64,000 nt of DNA from CAUZIZ01 sp965222655 (GTDB lineage Bacteria > Acidobacteriota > UBA6911 > RPQK01 > JAJDTT01), in assembly GCA_965222655.1 (NCBI GenBank), contig CBDCUP010000022.1:1798001-1862000 (forward strand). Direction: 5' to 3'. Below are positions 17,806 to 26,563 of this stretch, piece after piece (positions within the stretch are counted from its first letter, which is position 1; each line of letters starts with the position of its first letter). Below the pieces are notes generated by a model. It was not told the origin of the DNA, ran no database searches, and was given only the letters and a program-made list of their open reading frames with translations. A program made the translations under genes and the position numbers.

Positions 17806-20718
17806 TCAGGGCCCGCAGTCGACCACTACCTCTGCAAGGATGGGGGAATTGCCGCCGTCGGGAGAGGTCAGGATCGCCCGGTATTGCAGCCAGTCGTGAT
17901 CCTCGGGGACAGCGGAGAGGGTCTGGCCGGATTCCAGATAGAAGGACTCGCCATCCCGGGGACCCCTCCAGCGGGAGGATTCCAGATCCCGCTGGTTCGG
18001 AGCCGTCCTGACCTGGAACTTGAGCCCCGTCCCCAGAGGGGTCTCCCCCGACCAGCTCAGCCGCAGGAAACGGCTGCCAGAGGGAGCCTGGACCGGCACT
18101 GACAGGTAGTCCCATTCGGGTTTGCGGGTGTAGATGTTGCCGGCGTCTACCATGGCATCCAGGTGGACTCCGACGGTGGGCAGATGAGTGCGATCGGACC
18201 AGGAGAAACCAGTGGACGAGCCCCAGTAGATGTTGGTCCCGGCGCCGTGGTCGAAGTCGACCTGGTGGTTGGAGACGACCAGGTCCACCCAGCCATCCCG
18301 ATCGAGGTCCAGGGAATCGATCGCCGAAGAGGACGACGCCCTCAGAAGACTGCGATTCTGAGTGCCGTAGCCGCGCCCACCATCTCCCCAGTAGATGAAG
18401 GCGGGAAGGTCCCGGGTAGTGCCCGACTTGTAGTTGCTGAGAGCAATGTCCAGATCTCCATCGTTGTCCAGGTCAGCCACCGTGGCATCCAGGCTGGTGA
18501 ACCCTTCGAGCGGGGTCGGTTTCTCTGCCTGCAGTCCCTCGGGACCGCCCCAGTAGATGAGGCCCGGTCCATCCACATCCCGGTACCTGGGACTTGCACT
18601 GCTGGTGAAGATCAAGTCCAACCAGCCGTTCCGGTCCAGGTCGGCCGCGACCGCGTGGGCGGCGCCATGGGCCTCGATGAGGAGCCGATTGTCAGGCCCG
18701 TAGCCCTCGTCGCCACCCCAATAGATCTCAGAGTAGTCCGCGTAGCTCATGGGAAAGATCAAGTCCAGGTAACCGTCACGATTCAGGTCGGCGATGGCGT
18801 TGGATTCCAGCTCCTTTCGGCTGAGGTCCCACTGGGTGGTTCTGGGATTCTCGAAGCGCCCCTCTGCTCCCCAGATGATGGTGCCCCGGGCGGTGTTGCG
18901 GCCCGCTGCGGGGCCGATACTCAACAGCAGATCCAGATAGCCGTCCCGGTTCAGGTCGGCCACGCTGCTGCTGCCGGGCGGGGGGAGGTCCAGGCGAGTT
19001 CGCGAATCAGTGCTGTAACCCTGGGGACTGCCCCACCAGATGGCCGGGCCATCACTGTGGGTCAGGAACAGGTCTGGGAAGCCGTCGTCGTCCAGATCGG
19101 CGATGCTGTGCTCCATCATGGCGCCTGGTTCCAGCAGGCTGGAGGAGGTCGTGGAGTAGCGGTGTTCGGAGTTTCCCCAGAAGATGGAGGTGGGGAGCAG
19201 GCCTCGGCGGCCGCTGTGGTGGCTCACCAGAAGGATATCCAGGTATCCGTCGGCGTCCAGGTCGGAGACACCGGATCCGATGACACCAAATCCGCTGAGG
19301 AGACTGCGCCGGTGTTTCGAGAAGCCCTGGGCGCTGCTCCAGTAGATGTAGGAAGGGGCGTCGCTGCCCCGATCGTCGCGACTGTTTCCGAAGAGCAGGT
19401 CGGGGAGACCATCCCGGTTCAAGTCGGCAGCCTGTACGGTGGTCGCGGCGAGGGTAGGTAGACGCGTCCTGTCCGCTGGCGAGAAGCCGTGTGGAGATGC
19501 CCAGAAAATGTCAGATGGCGGCGGCGGGCCGGAGCGTCTCCCCTCATTTGCGAATACCAGATCGGCTCGACCGTCCCCATTGAGATCAGCCACAGCCAAC
19601 CCCTTGCAGGACTCCGCGGGAAGGCGGAGCGCGCGGTCCAGGCGCAACCCGTCGGGTGAGCCGTAGAGCACGACACCGCTGTGCGAGCCGGCGGCCACCA
19701 GATCGGAGAACCCATCGCCGTCCAGGTCGGAGGCCAACAGGGTGGTCATGCCGCTGGGGAAACCCCTTTGTGTCTTCTCCTCGGGCTGCAGCAACAGATC
19801 CTGGCGCTCCAGGACCAGGCGTCTCTGCGGAGTGTAGCTGTCGCTTCCATCGCCCCAGTAGACGAAACAGCTCTGAACCTGGCTGTCGTTGTTGGCGAAG
19901 GCCAGATCCAGGTTTCCGTCTCCGTTGAAGTCTCCGATGGCCACGTCCTCGGCACTGATGCTGGGGATCGAGCTCCGGCTATTGGGGTCGAATCCCCGCA
20001 CATTCCCCCAGTAGACGTAGGACTCCAGGTGGAGTCGTAGTCCCAGGCTTTCTCCCAGCTCATCCCCTCGGTTGGCCAGGACCACATCCAAGTGGCCGTC
20101 CCGATTGAGGTCTCCCACCGCCACGCCGCCGGCTCTGAGGGCGGGCAGCTCGAGCCGCTTCGTGGGGCTGAAGCCGGCGGATCCGCCCCAATAGATGTAG
20201 GCATTCTGATCGGGACGATAGTTGTGCATGAAGTTGGTGAAGACGATGTCCTGGTATCCGTCTCCATTGAGATCGGCAATCCGACTCCGCCCTCCCCCCT
20301 GGCTGGGCAGGCGGGTGATCCTGGAGGCGGCACTCTCCAGTGCCTTCAGGATGGAGAAGGGTGCCCGCAGCTCCCAGCCGTCGGGGAGCAGGGACTGATA
20401 ACCCCCAGGACCTCCCCAGTAGATGAGAGAGTCGGGATTGTAGACGCTGTCATGATCCTGGGTGAAAACCAGGTCCAGCTCAGCGTCCAGGTTCAGATCC
20501 CAGCGGTTGATGGTCTGGAGTCTTCCGCCGCGGGAGACGTACAAGTTGGCTCCCGAGTCTCCGGCGCGGCCCAGGGACAGGTCGTCGAAGCCGCGGTGAC
20601 GGATCTGACTGGAGCCAGCCTGGATGGAGAGCGCTGCAACCCACAGCATGGCGCTCGACACCAGGACCAACCTCAAGCGGGAACTTCTGGGAGAGTCATG
20701 GCTGGCTAAAGGATTCAT
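17806..20718 (-). CDS. Exported FG-GAP/VCBS double-propeller protein
   Basis: A 970-residue protein with a signal peptide (LRLVLVSSAMLWVAALSIQA). I count 14 blades, each with an IYWG-type strand (LIYWGGPGGY, YIYWGGSAGF, YVYWGNVRGF and so on) and mostly a calcium loop of the form DLNGDGYQD, DLNRDGHLD or DLDNDGDLD. Fourteen fits two seven-bladed propellers of the integrin-alpha type. A C-terminal sandwich (SRFLRLSWSGETPLGTGLKF) ends VVVDCGP. Likely an extracellular calcium-stabilised adhesion or scaffold protein; no catalytic site is seen. Confidence 0.85.
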   Translation of the reverse strand: MNPLASHDSPRSSRLRLVLVSSAMLWVAALSIQAGSSQIRHRGFDDLSLGRAGDSGANLYVSRGGRLQTINRWDLNLDAELDLVFTQDHDSVYNPDSLIYWGGPGGYQSLLPDGWELRAPFSILKALESAASRITRLPSQGGGRSRIADLNGDGYQDIVFTNFMHNYRPDQNAYIYWGGSAGFSPTKRLELPALRAGGVAVGDLNRDGHLDVVLANRGDELGESLGLRLHLESYVYWGNVRGFDPNSRSSIPSISAEDVAIGDFNGDGNLDLAFANNDSQVQSCFVYWGDGSDSYTPQRRLVLERQDLLLQPEEKTQRGFPSGMTTLLASDLDGDGFSDLVAAGSHSGVVLYGSPDGLRLDRALRLPAESCKGLAVADLNGDGRADLVFANEGRRSGPPPPSDIFWASPHGFSPADRTRLPTLAATTVQAADLNRDGLPDLLFGNSRDDRGSDAPSYIYWSSAQGFSKHRRSLLSGFGVIGSGVSDLDADGYLDILLVSHHSGRRGLLPTSIFWGNSEHRYSTTSSSLLEPGAMMEHSIADLDDDGFPDLFLTHSDGPAIWWGSPQGYSTDSRTRLDLPPPGSSSVADLNRDGYLDLLLSIGPAAGRNTARGTIIWGAEGRFENPRTTQWDLSRKELESNAIADLNRDGYLDLIFPMSYADYSEIYWGGDEGYGPDNRLLIEAHGAAHAVAADLDRNGWLDLIFTSSASPRYRDVDGPGLIYWGGPEGLQAEKPTPLEGFTSLDATVADLDNDGDLDIALSNYKSGTTRDLPAFIYWGDGGRGYGTQNRSLLRASSSSAIDSLDLDRDGWVDLVVSNHQVDFDHGAGTNIYWGSSTGFSWSDRTHLPTVGVHLDAMVDAGNIYTRKPEWDYLSVPVQAPSGSRFLRLSWSGETPLGTGLKFQVRTAPNQRDLESSRWRGPRDGESFYLESGQTLSAVPEDHDWLQYRAILTSPDGGNSPILAEVVVDCGP

Positions 20719-20803
20719 GTCCTACTTTCTACCAGATCCGAATGGGGTAGGAAACCGCAGGCTCTGGAAACTGCGACGTTCAAAGGTTCCGACGAGTCGT
20801 TCG

Positions 20804-21024
20804 AGTTTCAGCTTAGTGTCCCCCAGGAAGCCCTGGCCCCATTCGAGAAAGAAACTTCGGTTGTCCCTAGCCACGAGCATCGATAGCAGCGTGTCCGTTG
20901 TAGGACGGGCACTCCTGCCCGTCGAGGACACCGACGGGCAGGAGTGCCCATCCTACGAAGATCACGGCCTGTGTCAACTGGAGGCTCTTGAATGATCTTC
21001 TCGTCAATGAAGTTTCAGCTTAGT
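20804..21024. repeat. Modular repeat unit 1 (hairpin type A)
   Basis: Runs from junction word GTTTCAGCTTAGT (20804-20817) to the next junction (21007-21024). It contains the shared end module GGCCCCATTCGAGAAAGAAA (from 20835) and hairpin A: arms 20899-20924 and 20932-20957 (TGTAGGACGGGCACTCCTGC onward) around the 7-nt loop AGGACAC. Confidence 0.8.
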
Positions 21025-21224
21025 CCCGCCCCCACCGAGTTGGCCCCATTCGAGAAAGAAATTTCCGCCATTTCTAGCTACGAACATCGAGAGCTGAGTG
21101 ACGCTTGTAGGACGGGCACTCCTGCCCGTCGAGGACACCGACGGGCAAGAGTGCCCGTCCTACAGGTCACTGCTCTTTCAGATGCTGTTTCCTACACCTT
21201 CTGCAAATGAAGTTTCAGCTTAGT
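21007..21224. repeat. Modular repeat unit 2 (hairpin type A)
   Basis: Shares its first junction with unit 1 and its last (21207-21224) with unit 3. End module at 21042-21067. Hairpin A at 21106-21164 has 26-bp arms that match at 25 positions and the loop AGGACAC. AGTGAC and GTCACT extend the stem just outside. Confidence 0.85.
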
Positions 21225-21386
21225 GTCCCTCCGTGGCGCTGCCCCATTTCAAGAAAAAGACTTCAGTCGAGGGACGTGGGGGTGGCCTCCAGGCCGCCGT
21301 ATTCCTTCCGTCGAGCCTTTGGCTCGAAAAACGGCGGCCTGGAGGCCACCCCCACCGTCTTCAGACAATTGTTTGAGAAATGCGGG
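21207..21386. repeat. Modular repeat unit 3 (hairpin type B)
   Basis: Begins with the junction shared with unit 2, has a diverged end module (21241-21266) and a different cargo. Hairpin B has perfect 25-bp arms (21276-21300 and 21331-21355, GTGGGGGTGGCCTCCAGGCC onward) enclosing a second small hairpin TCGAGCC-TTT-GGCTCGA (21311-21327). The unit ends within about 20 bp of, or at, the stop codon of the convergent gamma-glutamyltransferase gene. Confidence 0.75.
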
Positions 21387-23012
21387 CTAGAGGCTTTCCT
21401 TTTTACCTGGGTACACGACTCCACTCTCTCCCCGAGGATCGGACCCTCCGTCAAGCTTGCCATCCTCCCCCAGGATCACCAATTGGGCCAGGGCGCGCCT
21501 GGGGGCGAGGGAAGCCGGGTCCTGGACCACGGTAAAACCCTTCTCTCGCAGCGCCTCGCAGGTGTCCGATCGGGTGCGAGCCTCGCACCAGATCGTGGTG
21601 CCTTCGGCATGGATTCTAGGGGCCGAGACCGCCTCCACTGCAGTCATCCCGAACTCCACCACATTGGTAAAGACCTGGGCCAACGCGCTCAGAATGGCAT
21701 TTCCCCCGGGCGCACCCAGGATCAGGGCCGGCTTCTTCTCCTTGAAGACGATCGTCGGCATCATCAGGTGCATCCGCGCCTTTCCCGGCGCCAGCGAGCT
21801 GGCATGGCCCGGACGCGGGTCGAACCGGTTCATCGCGTTGTTGTAGATGAATCCCAGCCCCGCGGTGATCACCCCGGAGAACCCTCCCAGGCTGTGGGTG
21901 ATAGCGGCTACATTTCCATCCTGATCCACTACGGTCAGGTGAGTGGTGTCCGGCTCAGCATAGGCTGGAGCTGTTCCCCCGACCACACCCTGGAGCACGG
22001 CTTGCCGGAGCTGCTGGGCTCGCTTCCTGGATGTCAGCACCCTCCCCGGAGCTTCCCCAACGACTTCGGGGTCTCCCAGGAAATCGCGCCGGTCCTGGTT
22101 CACCAGCTGCAGCGTCGCTCCAACATAGCTCAGGTACTCGACGCCCCCGTGTTCCAGCCTCGCCAGATCCAGACCCTCGAGAACATTGAGGGCTTCTTGA
22201 AGCAGATAGCCCGCGCCCGGAGGCCGGTTGGAGAACACCTCGAAGCTCCGGTATCCGGATGACGTCGGAGCATACGAGCGCGTCTCATAAGATCGGAGGT
22301 CTTCTCGGGTCACGAAAGCCCCGTTCTTCTCCAGGTCCTGGGCGATCGTCCGGCCGAGCTCGCCCTGATAGAAATCTTCGGGACCGTGGGTCGCAAGCCG
22401 TTCCAGGGTATTGGCGTAGTCCGGATTGCGGATGATGGCGCCTTGCGTGAAAGGAGATCCATCTGGCTGGAGATAGATACGGGTACAGTCCGGGGTGGCC
22501 TGTATCCGGGTGACCGTGTCCGGTTCGATCTGCTCATCCCGCCTTGCATACAGGCTCTCCAATTGAGGTGTGACAGGGAAGCCTTCACGCGCGATGCCAC
22601 AGGCAGGCTGAAGTAGGTCTGCCCAGGGCAGTGAACAATGGCGTCGATGGATTTCGGCCAGACCAGCCACGGTAGCGGGCGTGCAGATAGAAGTATATCC
22701 CATCGTGCTGCGGTGGCCCTCGAACAAGCTGCTCCCGCTCAGATCGGCCTCGCCAAGATAGTCCGGAGCCCACATTCCTGGGCTTACCAGGGAGCCGGCA
22801 CGAACGCATCCATCGATGATCCGATGCTCTCTTTCTGCGGGAGCCCATAGGTGGGCGGAGATCATACCGCCGAGACCGCAGCTGAAAGGGCTCACGATCA
22901 TCTGCACAAACGCCGTAGCGACGGCAGCATCGAATGCGTTGCCTCCTGCTTCCAGTACCTTGGCCCCTGCTTCGGCAGCACGGGGGTGCACACAGGTCAC
23001 GATACCTCTCAT
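21387..23012 (-). CDS. Gamma-glutamyltransferase family protein
   Basis: About 541 residues from ATG 23012, which follows AGGAGGAG; the frame extends 20 codons further up without a good site. It is an Ntn-hydrolase that matures by self-cleavage before a threonine. Here the cleavage context is PDTTHLTVVDQDGNVAAITH, with the nucleophile Thr starting TTHLTVVD. Other marks are EAGGNAFDAAVATAFV, a SNRPPGAGY block and LGAPGGNAI. No signal peptide is visible, so it may be cytoplasmic and act on gamma-glutamyl or acyl substrates rather than periplasmic glutathione. The GG-rich C-terminus ends normally. Confidence 0.9.
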   Translation of the reverse strand: MRGIVTCVHPRAAEAGAKVLEAGGNAFDAAVATAFVQMIVSPFSCGLGGMISAHLWAPAEREHRIIDGCVRAGSLVSPGMWAPDYLGEADLSGSSLFEGHRSTMGYTSICTPATVAGLAEIHRRHCSLPWADLLQPACGIAREGFPVTPQLESLYARRDEQIEPDTVTRIQATPDCTRIYLQPDGSPFTQGAIIRNPDYANTLERLATHGPEDFYQGELGRTIAQDLEKNGAFVTREDLRSYETRSYAPTSSGYRSFEVFSNRPPGAGYLLQEALNVLEGLDLARLEHGGVEYLSYVGATLQLVNQDRRDFLGDPEVVGEAPGRVLTSRKRAQQLRQAVLQGVVGGTAPAYAEPDTTHLTVVDQDGNVAAITHSLGGFSGVITAGLGFIYNNAMNRFDPRPGHASSLAPGKARMHLMMPTIVFKEKKPALILGAPGGNAILSALAQVFTNVVEFGMTAVEAVSAPRIHAEGTTIWCEARTRSDTCEALREKGFTVVQDPASLAPRRALAQLVILGEDGKLDGGSDPRGESGVVYPGKKESL

Positions 23013-23198
23013 CAATCTCCTCCTGATCCTCAGACGGAAAGGAACCCTTCGATTTGCCCTCGGCGGGCACAAAGAGAAACCTATTCACGCTTTCGAGGAA
23101 CTGAGCGTCTCAACGCGAGCGGTCCATAGAGTTGCTGAAGCCGTTAATAGTCACAATACTGCGAGCATTTGGCCCCGTGCGCCGACCGTGTCTTGCTC

Positions 23199-24527
23199 TT
23201 ACATCAATCGCTGTCGTTCCTCAGCGACCTGCGACTCGTTCTTCAAGCTCGTGGACAACGCCTCAACCCGGTAGAGCCCCGCCATCGTCAAGATATAGAG
23301 ACGTCCGTCTGCCCCGAATTGCAAATCCACAATACCCGTCAGCCCTTCCAGAAACGTACCGATGCCGACGGCCGTGTGCCGTGTGCGTTTGTCCAGGGTG
23401 AACTGTCTGACTCGCTCCGAGCCGTATTCGCCCACCAGGACTCGTCCCGCCATACCCTGACCGTATCTATCGTCGACGAGGACCTGGACGGCGGTAGGTA
23501 CTGAGTTTTGCTCGAAGCTTTCCCTCAGGGGTGGTCGAAAGCGTTTCCCCAGCCACCACGCAGCCCAGCGTTCATACCACTCGTCGACCGTACCCCAGAT
23601 GAGGGGCCAGCCCAGATTTTCGCCGGGAAGCGCCTTTGTCAGACTGTCATGGCCCTTCGGACCGTTGTCACTGACCGACAGGCCGCCGTCGACGGGGTCG
23701 AAAGCGAAGCCAAACGAATTTCGTATGCCGTAGATATAGATCGGGTTGTCGAGACCAAGGGGGTTATCTGATGGGATGCTGCCGTCGTCGTTGTAGCGCA
23801 GGATCTTGCCACGAGGATTGCCTGAAAGCTGACTCATGAGGTTGGCGTTCTTGTTGAGCTCCCCCAGGCTGACATAGAGCTTGCCGTCCGGTCCGAACAG
23901 GATGCAACCCTCGTTGTGGAGGGGTCCTGGACGCGCCGGCAAACTGATGAGTATTTCGGGTGGTGCCTCGGCAGCCTCGTCATGCAGACGGAAACGTGCC
24001 ACACGGATATCACATTCCCCGTCGCGCTCGGTACTGTCCTGGCCGGATGCGTTGGCCACATACATGATATAAACGTAGCCATTGCGCTCAAAATCGGGGT
24101 GGGTGGCAATGCCCAATAGGCCCCTTTCCCCGGCATGATTGACGGCGACATCCACTACCGGCAGGTCCTGAAGTGTAAACGTCGCATCGAGGAGGCGCAC
24201 TTGTCCGGAATGTTTTTCCGTAAACAGGAAACGGCCGCCGGGAAGAAACGCCATTTTGACAGCCGCTACGAAGCCGTCCGCCAGTATCTCGAGGCGGACC
24301 TGCGGAGCAGTCAGCGGTGCTGGCGCTGGTTCCGTCTCAGAGGTGCCACAGCCGACGCCACTCAAGATCAGCAACAGCAGACAACCCTTCGCGACGACCC
24401 CTAAAGCAGGTAGATCCGCCTTCGGAAGAGTAGCGACTCCTCCGCAACAGGAAGCATCGTCTCGGCGATCCACGCTTCTGTCTGACTGGACGAAGTCGCT
24501 GCCACCCCAGTCGCCCCGGATATTCAC
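23199..24527 (-). CDS. PQQ-dependent sugar dehydrogenase-like lipoprotein
   Basis: A 442-residue frame from a GTG. The true start may lie closer to the lipoprotein signal GCLLLLILSGVGCG (lipobox Cys about 60). The mature part is a six-bladed soluble-glucose-dehydrogenase-type propeller: MAFLPGGRFLFTEKHSGQVR, then HAGERGLLGIATHPDF with the catalytic His, GPLHNEGCILFGPDGKLYVS, GNPRGKILRYNDDGS and YGIRNSFGFAFDP. Such enzymes oxidise sugars with PQQ and calcium. GQVR rather than GSVR at the first blade is a small deviation. No PQQ synthesis genes are in the window. Confidence 0.85.
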   Translation of the reverse strand: MNIRGDWGGSDFVQSDRSVDRRDDASCCGGVATLPKADLPALGVVAKGCLLLLILSGVGCGTSETEPAPAPLTAPQVRLEILADGFVAAVKMAFLPGGRFLFTEKHSGQVRLLDATFTLQDLPVVDVAVNHAGERGLLGIATHPDFERNGYVYIMYVANASGQDSTERDGECDIRVARFRLHDEAAEAPPEILISLPARPGPLHNEGCILFGPDGKLYVSLGELNKNANLMSQLSGNPRGKILRYNDDGSIPSDNPLGLDNPIYIYGIRNSFGFAFDPVDGGLSVSDNGPKGHDSLTKALPGENLGWPLIWGTVDEWYERWAAWWLGKRFRPPLRESFEQNSVPTAVQVLVDDRYGQGMAGRVLVGEYGSERVRQFTLDKRTRHTAVGIGTFLEGLTGIVDLQFGADGRLYILTMAGLYRVEALSTSLKNESQVAEERQRLM

Positions 24528-24624
24528 GGGACGCGTATCCGCCAGGAGGAGAGCGCATTCTTCTGGAAGGGGATGTTTTCGGGCGACACTCAGTTCCTGA
24601 GCTTAACGGAGCCGGTCGAACAAC

Positions 24625-24888
24625 TCAATCTGCGGCCGTATGGGGCCAAACTCGACTGAATTCTCGCGCCGGGCTGCTCCAGTCCCTCACCGCCGTCATC
24701 GCCAACTGGACGAAGGCATTGCGCTCGTCACTGCCGCCTTCGCGATGAACCAGGAAGACCCCAATGATGTCCTTCTTGGGGTCAATGAAACAAAACGTGC
24801 CGTAGCGGCCGCCATGGCCATATGTCCCTAGCGACGGCAGTCCCAGGGCCCCCAGATCGCGAACAACTGACCAACCCAGCCCCCGATC
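24625..24888 (-). pseudogene. C-terminal remnant of a serine hydrolase (class C beta-lactamase fold)
   Basis: The minus strand reads GLGWSVVRDLGALG, then GTYGHGGRYGTFCFIDPKKD, IIGVFLVHREGG and NAFVQLAMTAVRDW to a TGA at 24625. GHGGRYGT is the third catalytic box (HxG) of beta-lactamase-like serine hydrolases. An in-frame stop at the upstream edge and the absence of the SxxK and YxN boxes show that only the last quarter of the gene survives. Confidence 0.65.
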
Positions 24889-25051
24889 ACTTTAGTAGGA
24901 GACCTCTTTCCCACCGTCTCTGCCTTTGTCCGGGCGCAGACTATTCCTATTTCTTCAATACGTTCCGCGCGTCCTCATCGGAAATAACTATTGGAAATAC
25001 TCCTCCTCAGTTCAGTAAGGTGAGACGCTGATTGGAGTAAGGAGGATCCCG

Positions 25052-26101
25052 ATGGGCTCAGTAGCTGTTCGCAACCTGTCTTGTGTGACATTGATTTTCT
25101 TGTTGGGGACTATTTCTACCTCAATTCCCACCGAAGGCTCCGAACTCTTTGGCGGAAAAGAGAAAAGAGACCAGCTTCGCACGCGGACGTTCCAGTTGAC
25201 TCTTCAGGCCACAATTGCCGAGGCCCCACACGGGACAAAACGGCTGGAGGCGTGGCTCCCTTATCCCAAGTCTGATGAAAACCAGGAAATATTTGATATA
25301 CAAGTGGATAGTCCGGCCAGGGCAGCTGTGTATATAGAACCAGTTTACGAGAACTCTATTCTCCACCTGTCCATTGATGACCTCCAATCGCCTCCCTTCC
25401 ACATTCAGCTGAAATTCAAAGTACGACGCCGTGAGTATTTGCGAAAGGATTTCCAGCAGACCGAAAGAGACGGTCCCGTCTCCTGGGATCCGGAGCTGGC
25501 GAAGTTTCTGATGCCGCAAAGACTGGTGCCAATCACCGATGAGATTCGAAAATGGGCTCAGGAGGTCACGCTTGGGAAGAGCACCGACCAGGAAAAGGCT
25601 CGAGCGATTTATGATTACGCAATAGCCATTTTGAAATATGACAAGAGTGGTCAGGGATGGGGTCGAGGGGACCTTCTCTATGCCTGCGACGAGAGGCGGG
25701 GAAACTGCACCGACTTCCATGCGCTTTTCACCGGTTTCTGCAGAGCCGTGGGAATACCCGCCCGCTTTTCCATTGGCCTGCCTCTTCCTTCAAAGCGGGG
25801 GCAGGGGGAGATTTTTGGCTATCACTGCTGGGCCGAATTCTATTTGAGAGGATATGGCTGGGTGCCGATTGACGCCAGTGAGGCCTGGAAACATCTTGAA
25901 AAAAGAGACTACTTTTTCGGCGGTCACGATGAGAACCGCGTCCAGTTCTCTGTGGGCCGTGACATTGTGCTGCGACCGCGGCAACAGGGCAGTCCGCTCA
26001 ACTATTTCGTTTATCCCTATGTCGAAGCGGACGGCAAACGCCTCCAGGACTCCGTAGATTACAAGTTCTATTTCAAAGATATCCCGAACACTACCGGATA
26101 G
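25052..26101 (+). CDS. Secreted transglutaminase-like protein
   Basis: A 349-residue protein starting at ATG 25052 behind GGAGG. A signal peptide (VTLIFLLGTISTSIPTEG) is followed by a beta domain and a transglutaminase/cysteine-protease core with the full triad: Cys in ERRGNCTDFHALF, His in FGYHCWAEFYLRG and Asp in PIDASEAWKHL. Proteins of this type cleave or cross-link peptides outside the cell. It is followed by 460 bp of non-coding DNA, so it is probably monocistronic. Confidence 0.85.
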   Translation: MGSVAVRNLSCVTLIFLLGTISTSIPTEGSELFGGKEKRDQLRTRTFQLTLQATIAEAPHGTKRLEAWLPYPKSDENQEIFDIQVDSPARAAVYIEPVYENSILHLSIDDLQSPPFHIQLKFKVRRREYLRKDFQQTERDGPVSWDPELAKFLMPQRLVPITDEIRKWAQEVTLGKSTDQEKARAIYDYAIAILKYDKSGQGWGRGDLLYACDERRGNCTDFHALFTGFCRAVGIPARFSIGLPLPSKRGQGEIFGYHCWAEFYLRGYGWVPIDASEAWKHLEKRDYFFGGHDENRVQFSVGRDIVLRPRQQGSPLNYFVYPYVEADGKRLQDSVDYKFYFKDIPNTTG

Positions 26102-26563
26102 CCAAGACGCGGCTGAGCGCGCGCCTACTGGTGCATTCTGCTAGCTTTGCGGACGAGATCGGTGAAAGCCGAGCTCAGACGAGCGGCGGACGTAGCCAGA
26201 AAGAACTCGTACTCCGGTCCTGATCGTCGCGCAGATCGCCTCTCCCAAGAAAAGCAGGAACGGTCCCACCCGGTCTGGATTTGACGTCAGGCGTCTTCGG
26301 TTACAATGGCCAAGGGGTCTTCGCCGAATTGGCCGAATCGTCAGCCCTCTGAAGCGAGTTCAGTTCAGATGCAAGGTCAACAGCAGTATCCGGAACCGAC
26401 CCCCCTCGATGGATTCGTAACACCAGGCGGGAGTTATGTCGCGGAAATCCCTGGATGATGCCGCCGAGACGATGAAGGTCACGGTGGACACGAAAAACCG
26501 CTCCGGCCCGCGCCTCACGAGCCTGCAACTCCGAGCCAAGACCCAGACCGACTGAAGGGCTCC
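26102..26563. other. Intergenic stretch with short coding-like frames
   Basis: Short plus-strand frames read MQGQQQYPEPTPLDGFVTPG and MSRKSLDDAAETMKVTVDTK but are closed by stops within 40 codons. They may be decayed pieces of a gene upstream of the transporter. I assign no product. Confidence 0.35.

Noticed and set aside
18163..19461. 432-codon plus-strand frame
   Set aside because: Antisense to the repetitive FG-GAP gene; its own repeats mirror the blades on the other strand.
21106..21164. CRISPR-like or riboswitch reading of the TGTAGGACGGGCACTCC hairpins
   Set aside because: Only a few dispersed copies with no spacers and no cas genes; each is a palindrome inside a larger repeat unit.
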